DNA of 64,000 nucleotides, from assembly GCF_003590095.1 (NCBI RefSeq), contig NC_039488.1, positions 806,001-870,000 on the forward strand, in the 5' to 3' direction. The translations under genes and the position numbers were made by a program. Below, one piece after another: positions 25,721 through 38,410 of the stretch. Positions within the stretch are counted from its first letter, which is position 1. Every line of letters starts with the position of its first letter. Under the pieces are notes generated by a model. That model was not told the origin of the DNA. It was given only the letters and a program-made list of their open reading frames with translations, and made no database searches. Origin of the DNA: Trichoplusia ni. Taxonomy: Eukaryota; Arthropoda; Insecta; Lepidoptera; Noctuidae.

Positions 25721-25726
25721 AATAAA
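25721..25726 (+). terminator. Polyadenylation signal AATAAA, long KIF4 form
   Basis: AATAAA sits 224 bases after the stop at 25497, and a T-rich GTTTTGTTTTT element follows at about 25742, as expected for a cleavage site. Confidence 0.55.
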
Positions 25727-25763
25727 TATTTATAGAAAATTTGTTTTGTTTTTATTAACCCAA

Positions 25764-26036
25764 CTATGTTGAGTTCGCCTTCCATACAGTCTAACCAGAT
25801 GCAGCAGGTACCAGTGTTTTACAAGGAGCAACTGCCTATCAGACTGTCGCAACCCATTTACCTAGGCAACGCGATACCCCTTAGAAAGACTGGTTGTCAG
25901 ACTTTCAAGCTTCTGACTACCTGTAACGACTGTGAAAGATGTATAAATCACGGCCGGGACCCACAAAATGACGAGCCTTCCGAAACACGGAGGAGTTTGT
26001 CATGACATAGATGGTCACCCATCCACGATTTAGTTC
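25764..26036 (+). repeat. Dispersed lepidopteran repeat R1, copy 1
   Basis: Shares the ordered words CCAGTGTTTTACAA, CTGACTACCTGTAACGACT, GCCTTCCGAAACAC and GATGGTCACCCATC with copies at 35838-36140 and 62690-62905. I recognise it as a common repeat in moth genomes but cannot name its class. The open frame inside it is not conserved between copies. Confidence 0.7.
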
Positions 26037-26077
26037 ATACCCTCAATCAAGGAAACTACTATTCTTTACTATCCCAT

Positions 26078-26178
26078 TCCAACGTCCATACCACGTTGGA
26101 AACACTGTTCTCGTCCGATCACCAAAGCGATTAGTGCTTAGATGGGTGACCGCTTAGGAATACCGCGTGACGTTGGCT
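26078..26178 (+). pseudogene. 5S rRNA pseudogene
   Basis: The ends form the 5S helix I (CCAACGTCC at the start, GACGTTGGC at the end). Between them are TACCACGTTGGAAACAC, GTTCTCGTCCGATCACC, TAGATGGGTGACCGC and TACCGCGTGA, all 5S landmarks in order. About 17 bases are missing after GATCACC, which removes the region of the internal A box and intermediate element needed for TFIIIA-directed transcription. With other point changes, this copy should be inactive. It may be a dispersed 5S copy or the head of a 5S-derived SINE. Confidence 0.85.
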
Positions 26179-26579
26179 ATGCCATTCTTCATCAATCAAA
26201 GATGATTTACAAATAGGTAGGTATTGTTCGTAAGAAATTTTATTGATTTTCTTGGAATGAAAAGATTTTGATGATTTCCGACTATTGTCTTCTCAAGGAA
26301 TTTCGTTGTGTATGAAACAGTATTGACAATAGCCCTGTTGTGAATGACATAACAAATATTGATGTTTTTGTGAAATACTTGAGAAGGCTGGATCGTAGAA
26401 TAATAGGAGTATTTTGATTGCATCTGGTCTTGTTTACTGATGATATGTGTACAGGTAGTTATGAGAATATCTGCGATAAACAAGGCTATTGTTACTTTGG
26501 GAGGTGGTATTCCAGGATGTCTGACTGGACGGAGTAGTAGATTTAAGGTAGTAAACAAAACCTAAATGTAATGTAATTT

Positions 26580-26766
26580 CACTGCACGGATAGCAGATTG
26601 GTTGAGGTGCGCGTCGTGTGTCGGGTTCGATCCCCGCGTAGGACAAGCATTTCTGTGATCCACGAATGCTTGTTCTGAGTCTGGGTGTCTTGTGGTGTGA
26701 GTTGTATGTTTGTAATCCCCCCGTGACACAAGGATTAAATTCCTTACTGCGGGAGTCGATTTTTTT
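26580..26766 (+). mobile_element. tRNA-derived SINE, family A
   Basis: The head CGGATAGCAGATTGGTTGAG and the B box GGTTCGATCCC are followed by CGCGTAGGACAAGCATT, TGTGATCCACGAATGCTTG, a TCTGGGTGTCTTG stretch and a 3' TGCGGGAGTCG end. The same order recurs at 54201-54400. Confidence 0.8.
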
Positions 26767-27130
26767 GGAATGTTTTGCTAATAGGTTATATTTTATGTGA
26801 ACTATAAAGTAGTGTTATTGTTCATTTCCGTTCTATACAGATAAATAGATAAATTCAACTAGTAAAACTTGCAAAAGTTATATCATAAAAGATATGGGGG
26901 TGGAGACGCCTGATGTTTGAAATAATAAATCCATAAATAATAACAAGGAAAAAATTTAAGGCAAGCAAAAACCTTTGCCATACGCAAATGTTTTTGTTTG
27001 TCTTAATTTTTTTCCACCAAATAACGGTGTTCCCTCGCCTGAGGAATCGTTCTCTTATCAGGTTATATCGTTCTTTTGGAAAAGTATCTGAAGTCATCGC
27101 ATTAGGTTTCTAAACACTAGATATTTACGA

Positions 27131-27240
27131 CGAGACAGATAGCCGAGCAGTATAGGCATACACTGAGAGTGATGTGTCGCCGCCACGCGGGTTCGATCTC
27201 CGCGTGGCACCCAAACTCAACAAGCATTTGTGTGCTACAA
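27131..27240 (+). mobile_element. SINE family A, 3'-truncated copy
   Basis: Head with A box AGATAGCCGAGCAG and B box GGTTCGATCTCC, then CAACAAGCATTTGTGTGC, after which the match is lost. Confidence 0.65.
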
Positions 27241-27888
27241 TACGGTATAATTACAATCAGATGATTATTCATACAATTTAAATTGACTAACATTCTCTTA
27301 TTTTATAACCGCCAAGTTAGGCTTTGTGCTAGCTTTAGTGAGGTACTAGGTACTCTTGCAACAAGCCTTTTAAAATACGGTCAATGAACTTTCTTCAGCC
27401 ATTCATCAAAATACCTAGCAACTCGAGATTTAGCGCGAAAGTTTAGAAAGTGAAGCGCTTTTAGTGAATAGCTGACTTGCCTATTAAATCTATCTTAATC
27501 GTTAAGTCTGGACTAGGTTTTTTTTATCCGCATTGTAAGTGGTTACCGGCAAGCTTTTCTTCTCTGAAGCTCTGATGCAAAAATAGAAGTAAAAATGAAT
27601 GAGTTTTTATTCCATGAAGGCCTTTTTCTCATAAGAAGTACCAGCAAGAAATTCCATTCTTAGGTAACTACTCCATTTCAGGCGGACTGTTGATATTTTT
27701 ATTTCTTTAAAATTCTAACTGGTTTATTAAGTATTGGTTTATTAGTACCTAAACGCTATCAAAAGATTTTTCCTCTCTACGGAAAAATCTATATCAATAG
27801 TAAATGGGCATCTTTTCAGATAAGTTATTTCATAAGAATAAGTTACATAAAACACCAGATATCCCTTGCTTATTTTTCCTTGATTTTT

Positions 27889-27928
27889 AAACACAGCATT
27901 TAAGTTTGAGAGCTTAAATGCTGTGTTT
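27889..27928. repeat. Perfect 16-bp hairpin
   Basis: Arms AAACACAGCATTTAAG (27889-27904) and CTTAAATGCTGTGTTT (27913-27928) flank the 8-base loop TTTGAGAG. It is too short for a typical animal pre-miRNA. Confidence 0.8.
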
Positions 27929-29085
27929 TCATTCATTCACAGCATCTAAAAAGTTAAATACCTCAATAGACACAGTGACCTCAAAATAAACGCTTCTCGC
28001 GTCTACCTGTAGCGCCTTATAAATAACATGTAGGATTCGTACGCTAAAAGCATTACGAAACACCAAACAAGAACAAATCAAAATGCCACGGATGATTCAA
28101 TAATCAGTTTCAAAAACCCGAATTTTATCCTCGTAAAGACTCAACGTAGGAGGTGCAATATGTAAATTAAAATGCGAAGACGCCAGTGTGTTTTACCCGA
28201 CTTAAAAAGGGGGTTATAGTTATGTCGGCTACACCTTGACCGAATCTGTAGATCCTGAGTGCATCGCGTCATTGAATGTTGTGACTCAAACGAAAGCCGG
28301 GCACTACCATGCGTTTGTTTTTCGAATTCTTCTCACTTTTGAAAATGTGATAGTGAGAATTCGTGGAAGTGGTAAACATTATACTTTTGCGTGTAAAAGT
28401 GTAAAAGCGAGAGCTGACTAAGAACGAATAGCATATAAAATAAACATTTTATATGGACTTACGTTACACCTGACGTTTAGTTACATATATCACTTATGGC
28501 TTCCATGGTTCAATTAGTTAATTTGGGGCGTATTTAGTAAGAATAGCAATATGGTCCAAAGTAAAAATGACGATTAAGTAAATGTTATTCTTGGATACTA
28601 AAATAAAAGTAAGTATATCTATTACTGCGCATAGCCTGTCCTATCAAATCGAAACGCTTCAAATCATATTTACAAACAACTCGTTACTTAGTGACATAAT
28701 TAAAGTCGGTAAGTTGTGACATGTCATTTACTTAAACAGAGTTTGTCACTATAATGGTAAGAGGGGCATCTTTTAAAAGAGTAAAGTTTGTCTAAGTTAG
28801 CAATTTTACATTTTAGTTCAAGCAATAAAAGTTAAGTAAGTTAAGGTAGGTATTTCTAATGCTTTACCCAAATCTTTGAGGCACTAAAAAAGCAAAATCA
28901 TCTGGAACATAAAAGACTACAATAGCGAGTTAAACCAAAAGTAATTCTCCAGCTTACCAAATGAAATGTCGTGCATTTAAATCACTCAGCTTTTCCTACA
29001 CAAATCATAAAATATCAATAAACAAGTCCGATTCACATCCGTCATTCGAGAACAAATAGTAGTATCTCTATCACGTTTCGCCACT

Positions 29086-29385
29086 CGAAGAAAGGCTTGG
29101 AGGCTCGCTTTCGTTGTTTACGGGGAGAAATCTCGACCGGTCGGCAGCGCCCGCGCACCGCGTCAGTCCCGCGCTCCGCGTCAACACTCCAACACGCACG
29201 CGAACGGCGCACGCGCATAAAACTATCGTGACATTAATATACTCAACGAACCCTTTACAAATTTAATATTTTTCTTTCGTTTTTTTTTATGTTAGTGCTG
29301 TGTAATCTGTGAATGTGAACGAACTGTATTTTTTATTGTTAGAAAGTGTGCCTACCTGCTTGGAGTGTTTTTCTGTAGTCCACCG
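29086..29385 (+). promoter_or_regulatory. Candidate CpG-rich promoter and 5' UTR exon of the gene at 48331
   Basis: A CpG-rich block at about 29100-29215 stands out from AT-rich flanks and contains GCGTCAGTCCC, an arthropod initiator-like TCAGT, at about 29164. The sequence then runs to CACCG|GTATGTTG, a good donor ending an exon at 29385. No long frame exists, so this would be 5' UTR. Its pairing with the acceptor at 48309 is inference from strand, order and the lack of any other plausible start. Confidence 0.4.
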
Positions 29386-30858
29386 GTATGTTGTTTAAAG
29401 TTTTAAGCGTATAATAGCGGTATTATTTAGGGACGCATGCCTCAAATCCATTGGTTTTCTTAAAGTCGCTCGTGTCGCATCTTTAAGTCCGGAATTATAC
29501 GAGAAACTTTCCATTACAACAGCCTTTTTAGTCGCATCGTTTGTAATACGGATGCTAAGCTTTTTAACACGATGAATTGTTAGAACAGTTGTAAACAACA
29601 TTTTGTAAGAAAGCTGGAAAGTATTACAATCGATGACAAAAAAGTTTTCATCATTGGATCATAAATTTTGGAATTTTGATCTTGCTTCATACATTAGAGT
29701 TCAACGACTTGAACAAAAAATGTAAAATTATACCTTTTTTATTTGATGCTTGTTAGGTACAATCACTGTCAAAAATATTAGAATAAAAATGTGTAAATAT
29801 ACTTCACATATTATTAACCCAGTTGATTACTAAAAAAAGCGAAAGCTGGTCTATCAACGCAAATTGTAAAGAACAATAACAGCAGTTAACTCATGCGCAT
29901 GCATTACTTTTTCCCATTTCCTATTGAAGTGCATTAACCTACCGCGAAGATTATAATGTATTACTTATTGACACGCGAATTTGTTAAAAAATATACGATT
30001 TTCATGAACATAAACAAGGAACACAAACTTACAGTGATTGGGTTATACTTATCAGGCCTTATCTCGGTAACTACTCAACCGATTTTGATGAAACTTCTAC
30101 GGCTTTTTAAATAAAAAGATACTTAATCCAATGAAAAGTTAATAATGCATTCATTCATACAGTATTTTTTAACGAGAATCCCGAGGACAAACGTACATAC
30201 CCTATCAACCTAAATTGATACAACTCTTCTTTCATCTTTACAAATATTGTTCAATTCCAACAACGTAACATATATACCTACATCTTATAACACCTTATAC
30301 GCGGATAAGATTGACAGCCTCCTTTTTGGTGTAGGCTAAAAATAGACGTTCTCGAAGTGTGATTGTTTTACAAGGTACGGCCGGCGCTTGCGCATAACGT
30401 GGGAGAAATGCTATCGTGTTAAATGTACCGGGAGATTGACACGGTAGGGTTATCACGGGGTTCTGTTACAAGATTATGTTATACATGAATTAATTGACTT
30501 ACTTAAAGAATGAAGATTCATGAATATTTCATTTGCATTTGAAATTTTGGATAGCATTTTGATTTTTTTGATCACTAGTGTCTTAGGTATAAAAATCATT
30601 TACGATAAGTGTATTATTTTATCAAAAGTGTTTAAAGATGCTAAAAATTAAGTACCAAAGTATATATTTAAGAACTTCATAAAGCACTTAGCTGCGCGTT
30701 CTTGCCTTTGAACGTGTATTATTTTTCAAAATTCTGAATAAAATCAATGGTTATTAAGATGTCCTTAGCTTTAAAGTATTAAGTAAAGTCTCACCGTTAA
30801 AGATACCAAATCATTAACAAAATAACAAGTCAACATAAAAGGATGTCTATAAAACCAG

Positions 30859-31125
30859 TTACTCTACAATTTCTAACAGGCCCAGCCCTAAAGCAAGCAT
30901 CAATATTCCACTAGCATTCGACGACGGTACTTCGCGGCTCGCAGTAAATTTACATGTAAATGTGACTGGTGCGAAATTGCTTCTAATGCGTACGATTCGA
31001 AGGACCGCGATCCTGTTACAAACGTGGTTGTAAGGACCAATGTCAACCATGTGATTATAACTCCTGTCAAACAACCAGGGCTTGGTATAAGATTTGTGTA
31101 GAGGAAGTGGGATAGCACACTTCAT
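30859..31125 (-). other. Unrecognised ORF with hydrophobic C-terminus
   Basis: An 88-codon minus-strand frame begins with ATG at 31125 and ends SSNASGILMLALGLGLLEIVE-like, resembling a GPI-anchor tail (small residues, then a hydrophobic run). A plausible acceptor (GCATTTGTAG) lies just upstream. A second overlapping minus-strand frame (30900-31118) holds a signal-peptide-like run (GVIITWLTLVLTTTFVTG) and a basic end. I recognise neither. At most one is coding and chance is possible. Confidence 0.2.
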
Positions 31126-32386
31126 TGTATAGCGTTTTGTCTCGCTTCTACAAATGCAAGGGTTTATTTAGGTCGTTGGTTATAGGCTGATTCAAGAAAA
31201 TCATGTTTGTGTCGGTATTTCGATGGAGGGACTTTATATAGATGGTTTTTTTGTGTATTGAAACTGCAAGTAGAAAATGAGTTTTTTTTTAATTCTGGAG
31301 TCTTGTTCTATAAGGTTCATAGAAAAAGGTCAATGAAGGTGCATTTTTGCATTAAAATGTTACTGTTAGATAAGTAGTACTACAGATTGCAATATTTTAG
31401 CACTTCAATGTGAAATATCCTTAGCTTTCGTAGTCCACAAAATTTTGTCAGACGTATCTTAATTTTGAACTTTACTGATAAGGAAATTCAAGGCTGTGTA
31501 TTCTCTATAGGGCAATGATATTGAGGTCATCTTAATCGGAGTCCTAATCGCTTTTATATTACAAGCAATCACATTTTAGTTTCCAAATGTAGCCTTTACG
31601 ACACTATTTAGTGACACAAAATGCGAAAAAGAAAAGGCTTCTTGCCTATAGCGATCTTACCAAAAAGGTTTTACTGTGTTTCCATTTAAGTCTAGAACAA
31701 ATTCTTTTCCGTCTCTATGGTTTAAGTATTAGGGATAGTTTGAATGTTCGTAAAGCCCTTGCAACAATAAAAAATATATTTAGTGCGTGAATAGCTTTTT
31801 TTTTCTTTATTGAAGAATACTGGTTATTCCAAGAATTAGATGAAGGTGTCAGCAAGAGCGGGTATAGCAGTCTTGTTTCTAGGAACAAAAACAGGTAGAT
31901 TAGAAACTGACAAATGGTAAAAACATCCGACTGCTTGAAAAAGCGTTACCTTAATTTCAAATCTCCTTATATCAGAATCAGGTAAATGAGTTAATGGTAA
32001 TTGAGGTCAAAAATGATCTCTACAATATAGAGAAACAGAACGATGTTATACTCAGTAATACCTTGTACGACAAACGACCACACAGCAGACAGTTAACCGT
32101 TAACAATTTATAGCCTAAGCCTTAAATAAACGTTATCTCATTTCTGACACCCCACAAAAATCAAAACTCGTTTTCCATAAAAAATATTATAATGAGGATA
32201 ATAAACTAATTCAAGCAGATAAGTTAAATTTATTCCTTTAAATGTGACTGTGCCAGTCCGATATGAAGCCCGATTACTTCTGAAGGTCAACCAAGCATCT
32301 GCTGTCCTGTCAAGGTGAGTTTATATTTGACCCGAGGGGTCGGAAGGCCACAACCCACGTACAACTTAGACTGTCTACCTCTGGTA

Positions 32387-32440
32387 GTGGAAGCGAGACA
32401 ACGCTCTACATTTTGTAGAGCTCCATCCTGCTCTCGCAAC
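32387..32440. repeat. Hairpin repeat H, copy 1
   Basis: GTGGAAGCGAGACAACGCTC then a CTACATTTTGTAG turn and a right arm ending CTGCTCTCGCAAC. The arms pair imperfectly. It belongs to the dispersed family described in the findings. Confidence 0.6.
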
Positions 32441-34000
32441 TGCTTTGAGGCAGTCGTAAGTTCCAGGTACCTCAGTTTTTATATCCAAAGTTCTTTGTCT
32501 CAAAAGCCGTCCTTTTTTAATAACTCAAAACGCCAAATCATTTTAGTTCACGTTAACGCCCAAATAAATGTTTTCTGTAATCGATTTCTAAGGTATTCGA
32601 ATCGTTTAAGAGTTTTTTGAAACCGGTCACCGTAGGCCTGCTATAATAGGTAATTGGGGTGACATAGTTCAACCTACGAGCTTGTATGATGAAACTTCTA
32701 ACTCATGTTGGTTCTTTAAAACTGGCTTACTAAGATGAGTTTTAGTTCAGTAAAATTATGGTATTCAATAAAATAAAATATCGAGTATTTGATTTTATTG
32801 ACTTGATTTTCATTTTTCTAGTCGACTTCATTATGGTTAAGGTTGTCATTACAATTTTGGCCCCTAATCATACTACACTAATGGGATACTGTGTCTCTCG
32901 GTAAGATAATCCGAATACGATGATTTAAATAAAACCATTTATCCTGCAAGTAGGATAATATCATTACTTTTAAATGTCTTTTTGAGAACGCTAGAGTCGA
33001 TATAACTAAAAAGTGTTTTACGAACATGGGTTAAATATAACTACAGTAAAATATTTTTATAAAATGATGTAGGAGTTTATAAGTTTTTATTCTATAACAA
33101 TTCTGGATATTACAACTATTTACTGTGAGTTGTTACGGCCGGGTAGGCACAGGAATTCCTCGTATTCGGCCTAGTTCTCACATGAGCTCTCGTGTGACAT
33201 AACACCACCATTTTACGAGACATCTGTTAGTTATGTGTGCCTGCAAGAAGGCTTTATGCTGTAATAATTATTTATGCTCTGGAATAGCTGGCAAATGGAA
33301 AAATGCTTGCTACATATCTGTGGGAAGAAGAAAAAAATCTTAGTAAATTTTTGGGCCTTTCGTCCGCATATTTAAAATGTGTTTGTTAGCTTAGATACTT
33401 TAAATACTCTCTTATTCTATACTAAAATAAGATATAATACAATACATACATACACAATAATTCATACAATAGTTTAAGTAAATTATGTTAACAGAACCCA
33501 AAAGACGAGTCATATGTTTTAGTTAACTTATTATAACTTAAAGAGCTGCAGCGCTAAAAAATAGCGATACACCTCATAAAGTAGCTTTGTACTCAATTCA
33601 AGTAACATGGTGTTTGTGTTCATTTGCACTAGAAACCCTGTATAAAATAAAAGGGTGTTCGGTGGTTGTACTAAGCCAGAATCCAGAGGGATTAATGGGT
33701 AAAAAAGTAGGGCTTTTTCAAAACAACGAAAAATACTTATGGTAAAATTCCATTTGTACTAGACCTGAGCAATCACCAAATGCTAAATGTACTGCTAACA
33801 CCGACTCTACATTCTAGATACATACAATCAGTAAAGCGACGCGCAACATGACAAGTATTGCATAATTTGGCACACACTACCGCTATCACTAACAGAACAA
33901 ATTCTTCAAATATCTATAATTTTCTGACAGCTGAAATAACAAAAAAATATCGCAACCAAACTGACTTAATACGAGCTCTTAACACAGGACTCTCGCTGTA

Positions 34001-34046
34001 TAAGCGAGTAGCCGCTACGGAATGTAGAGCGCTGTTTCGTTCCCAC
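34001..34046. repeat. Hairpin repeat H, copy 2
   Basis: AAGCGAGTAGCCGCTACGG is followed by AATGTAGAGCGCTGTTTCG and TTCCCAC, the same two-arm layout as the other copies. A separate small hairpin lies next to it at 34080-34110 (CGTGGT...ACCACG). Confidence 0.6.
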
Positions 34047-34540
34047 AAAAGCAATTCTTATTGTGGAAGCAAGATGGCAAGATCTCGTGGTACAGTTGCC
34101 ACCACGATCTAGTTTTATAGTTTTCTCCGAAACGGTAATCTTGCTCACAGCTGCTCTACGCAGTAATTAACTAAGTTAATGAAATACCAGAAGCTAGGTA
34201 ATTATTACGTCCAATCTGTGTTATCCAAGAAAATAAATCGGTAATAACACTGAAAGTCGTATTAATCTGCTATCTTCTTCAAAGGTCAATTAAAAAACGG
34301 TTTAGGTGACCTGGTTATGTGCTCTTCTTATTTATAATTTGATTAAGAATTAAGTGGGAACAAATTAAAATGATATAATAATATAATTATGTAATTCAGA
34401 TCATATTCTTAAGTAATTTTATCCTAAAACAAAACATAAATCGATCACCTTTCTTATGAAATTAAGTAATATTTATTCAAAAAAACTAAACATATATATT
34501 TAAATTGAATATGTAGACTCGTGTTTACAAAAAAAATGAT

Positions 34541-34790
34541 TCTTCATCATCATCTACATCCTTTGTCCTCCCACTGCTGGGCATACCACTCCCCTTTCTC
34601 GTGCCAATTTCTGCGGTCCTGTGCTGGCCTCATCCAGACTCGACCCGAGACCTTTACTATATCATCGACCCATTTTGATCCCGGACGACCGACGCTTCTT
34701 TTGCCTTGCCTTGGGCACCATTCTGACACCGATTTAGTCCACCTACCGTCACTTCATCAAGCCAAAAAGGGTTACTCATATTTAAAGGTG
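34541..34790 (-). mobile_element. LINE 3' fragment (endonuclease-RT C-terminal tail)
   Basis: On the minus strand the frame up to the stop at 34550-34552 reads GRPGSKWVDDIVKVSGRVW, then MRPAQDRRNW and AQQWEDKG, a well-known C-terminal tail of RTE-like and related insect LINEs. A GAT-repeat tail follows the stop at 34541-34552. The 5' part degrades beyond about 34790. It is an old, truncated copy. Confidence 0.8.
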
Positions 34791-35837
34791 TTAAATTTGA
34801 GTGTAATTAAAATTAACTTTTATTTGCCATAATGACTGTAAATTCCATGCCATACAAGAAAAATACAAAATACTTTCACTTCGTATATTAAAGACTGCTG
34901 GTTATAAGGAAAACTTCCAAATCAACAATTTACTCCGAAATTGTTGCCTAATTACAGACCCAGGTTGTAAAAAAGAAACTTTAGATCATAAATCACTTGA
35001 GACAGCTATCAGCATTGGAACATTAGCCTTACTATAGACAGTTATCAGAAAATTTGCGAGATATCAGTTATTTCTAAGCAAATTACACGTATTATGATAA
35101 ATTATTTTTGCAAGCCGAATATTTTCAAAACTAAGCCACAAAATATAGAATAGCTATACATAGCTAAGATCCTTATTCACATTATTCAAAGTACTTTTAA
35201 CTCTATCATATTATTAAATTATTTAATGTTAATAGCTTCAGACTCTGTTTTTAATCAGCTGAAATTTGAAATATTTAAATTCCAATACGAATTGGACCAA
35301 AGGACTTTCAAATTATGTTTGCATATCGACGTTCAATATTATTTCGATTTACAACCTTATAACACACGCATTCTCAAAAACATCCAGGCATAAGGCTTTC
35401 CGAAAATGTAGAGCCGGTTGCCAACTCTACAATTTTACCAATGTGCAAACTTCTATAGAGACGGCACACGCATAAAGCCTAACAAACAAGTATTCACAAA
35501 ATGACCCGCCAGAAGCTCCCGAGCTGTGAACATGACCCCTTGAGCGACTAAAACGCAAGGTCAGCTTGCGCAAGCTACATGGGAACATTAGTACAATCGA
35601 CCATTCATTAAACACAACAATTACGCATTAATAAATATTTTCAGAATTTTATTTCGATAGCCATTCAGCTCATTCTTGAATTGTAAACGGGATTTCTCAT
35701 GTAATTACTTTGGTTAACAGGAGTTTAACCTTTCATTTGGTTCTCATATAAATATATGAGTTTATGAGTCGTTTTAAGAATAGTTTAAATACTTCATCAT
35801 TGGCCTAGTCTTTTCCCAACTATTTGTATATGTTTTC

Positions 35838-36140
35838 AGCTAAGTATCAGTGTTTTACAAATAGCGACTGCCTATCTGACCTTCTCAACCCAGTTACCTG
35901 GGCAACACGATACCCCTTGGTTAGACTGGTTATGAATTTTTTTCAAAATTCTGACTACCTGTAACGACTTTCAAAGATGTAGGAATAACAGCCAGGGCCC
36001 ACAATTTAACGTGCCTTCCGAAACCCAGAGGAACTTGTTATGACAAAGATGGTCACCCATCTACGGACCAACCGCGTCAAGCATAGCTTAACCTGTGATC
36101 GATTCACTTATGCGGTTATAGCTTAGCCACGAGCTCCTCT
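35838..36140 (+). repeat. Dispersed repeat R1, copy 2
   Basis: The longest copy in the window. It adds the 3' portion CCAACCGCGTCAAGCATAGC and GTGATCGATTCAC after the shared GATGGTCACCCATCTACG, and a GGTTATAGCTTAGCCACGAG end. Confidence 0.7.
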
Positions 36141-38410
36141 AATAATAATAGTTTAAATACTTATATTGTTTAATTATATATTGGGTCATTGGTTCGTGTA
36201 GTAAAAGAGTTATTCTATCCCGTCTCTACCCTATCTACCATTTTTTTCGGCTCGATCTCCCTTTGTAAATTAATTTTCTTTCATTAGTCTTTATATCTGT
36301 CCTCTTCTTGCAAAGTTGTCGTGGACGTGGACGCAACAGAACACCACATTTCTCTGTTCTCTCTATTCTCGGCTGTCCTCCTCATTCATTAATGCACTAA
36401 TGATGAGTCATTTTTAGTGGGCCAGTGACTGCTTACAGAGGTCATGGTTTTAATACCTACCTATGACAAATGTTTGTGTGATAAGCACGATCATTTGGTC
36501 TTAGTCTTTGTGCAATTTTTCTATAGTATATATTTACGTTCACGTAGTATGCTTTGCTTAGTTTGAGACTAGTAGGTTTTGTGTTAAAGTTGTTCAAAAT
36601 GATAACTTTCATCTAGCCATTCCATATTATTATTTATTTATTTATTATAGTCTATTTATAAACGATCTCCTCTGTGGCTTCGTGCATACTCTTCTATAGC
36701 ATGTCAACTATTCTGCCTTAAAATGAGAGACGTCGCTCTAGGCCGAATACTGCCCTTCCTCACTTCCACTACTTAGAAGACCTGTTTAAGTTTTCTATTT
36801 ACTTTTATCTATAATTTCAGGCAATACAAGTGTGAGTACAACAATAAAAAGTAAAAATACTCACGATAACATGATTTTGCAAATAGCTGAGAACAGGTTG
36901 CGCTCCGTTTATCCTCTCGCATCCAACGATAAGGGATCTTGACGTTTTTGACAGCTCTGGCATTATGTAGTTGCCTTTGCCTCTTTGTCTACGATGTTCA
37001 AGTAAAATGGACCGAGAGACGTGTTGGCGCGAATTATAAGTTATTTTCACTCATTATCTAGTTTGTTTACATTGTTAACGTGATGAATTTTTTGGTAAGT
37101 GTTTTTTTATGATTTTCGATTTAATTTTTGAGCGACTTCAAAAAGGCGAGGTTTTTAAATTCATGTGCATTGTTTTTTATTTTTGTTTTGAAATTCTAAA
37201 GCTTCAGACTGCATGAACCGATTTCGTTGAATCTTTTCTCATTTCAATTAAATTAAATTTTATCAAGTTTGGCTCAATAGTTTTTATCTGAAAATATTTT
37301 TTTTTTATTAAAATAAAATGAAATAACCTTTTTTTACATCTTTATTTACGATCAAAGTGGTAGGTTATCATATTCGTAGAGGTAATAATACATTTTGTAT
37401 ATCTACATACGAACGATTTAAGTCATAAAAATGTATTAAGATTAAAGTTAAGTTGAAAAATACATCAAAACTCCTTACAACCCGACACATCCCAGCTGAA
37501 TTACAAAGTTCACCATTCCTCCATTGTTTATAAACTTCCATTGCCAATTTCGGAGTACTATACAGTCCTCCAAAAGAGGTTGCCACCTACCTCATGTGTC
37601 ATAATGTCGCAATAAATTGCCGGAGGTGTAATACACTTTCCCTGACGTCATCGCTTCTTACGTAGTTATAAAACGTGTGTCACATGCTACCGAAAGAAAG
37701 TGATTTCGAATTATTAAAATATTGTCTCAACAGTGTTAGAAGTGAAATAAATGACGGAATGTAGGAAAAGATTTTCGTGTTACTTTAGAATAAAAATTGT
37801 AAGATAACTGGATAGATCTGTTTCAAAAGGTTTTGCTTTGCTCGTTCGTCATCCTAAACGAAGCATTGGCTTCTTTACTCGCGTGTAGTACTAAATAGTG
37901 ACGAAAATGGGTCATGAGGTATTGACGGCGAAGAAAATAAAATTAGATTTTTACCTTAAAATTTTAGGATACTTAAATTTCCCAAAAAAAACAAATCTGG
38001 CACAACAAAGCCTATTAGAGCTGTACCAGCTTTTTAAACCCTTTACACATGTGCAAAAATCCAAGCATATTCTTGACAATCACGACAGGAAACCACCAGC
38101 CATGGTGCCCCAAATCCCTTCCTCTCAAAATCCATAATTGAAAATTAATGGGGAAATCTATCCTTACCTTTTTTATATTAGATAACAGTATTAACGAGGT
38201 ACCATGTAATAAGGGCCAGTATTTCAACCTCGCCACTGAGAATGTCTATCAGGAAATGTGATAAATTCTCGGTAACATACATATGAACGTTGGGAACGAC
38301 ATGTGAATCAAAGGCTGGACTCCGAGCTTAATACCGCAACCAATCACATGGGTAATGAGAATTCTATACATTCTTGTATATAAATGTTAGTCTACGTTTG
38401 TTTATTTATT

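Larger units (their letters stand above)
26183..29085. other. Intergenic region downstream of KIF4
   Basis: No host gene is supported. It holds two family A SINEs (26580-26766, 27131-27240), a perfect hairpin (27889-27928), a second hairpin at about 28322-28364 built on a repeated CGAATTCT...AGAATTCG, and AT-rich filler. The long minus-strand frame at 26196-26558 lacks an ATG start and has random composition. Confidence 0.55.

Noticed and set aside
26196..26558. 120-codon minus-strand frame
   Set aside because: No ATG at its start, AT-driven composition, overlaps no splice signals.
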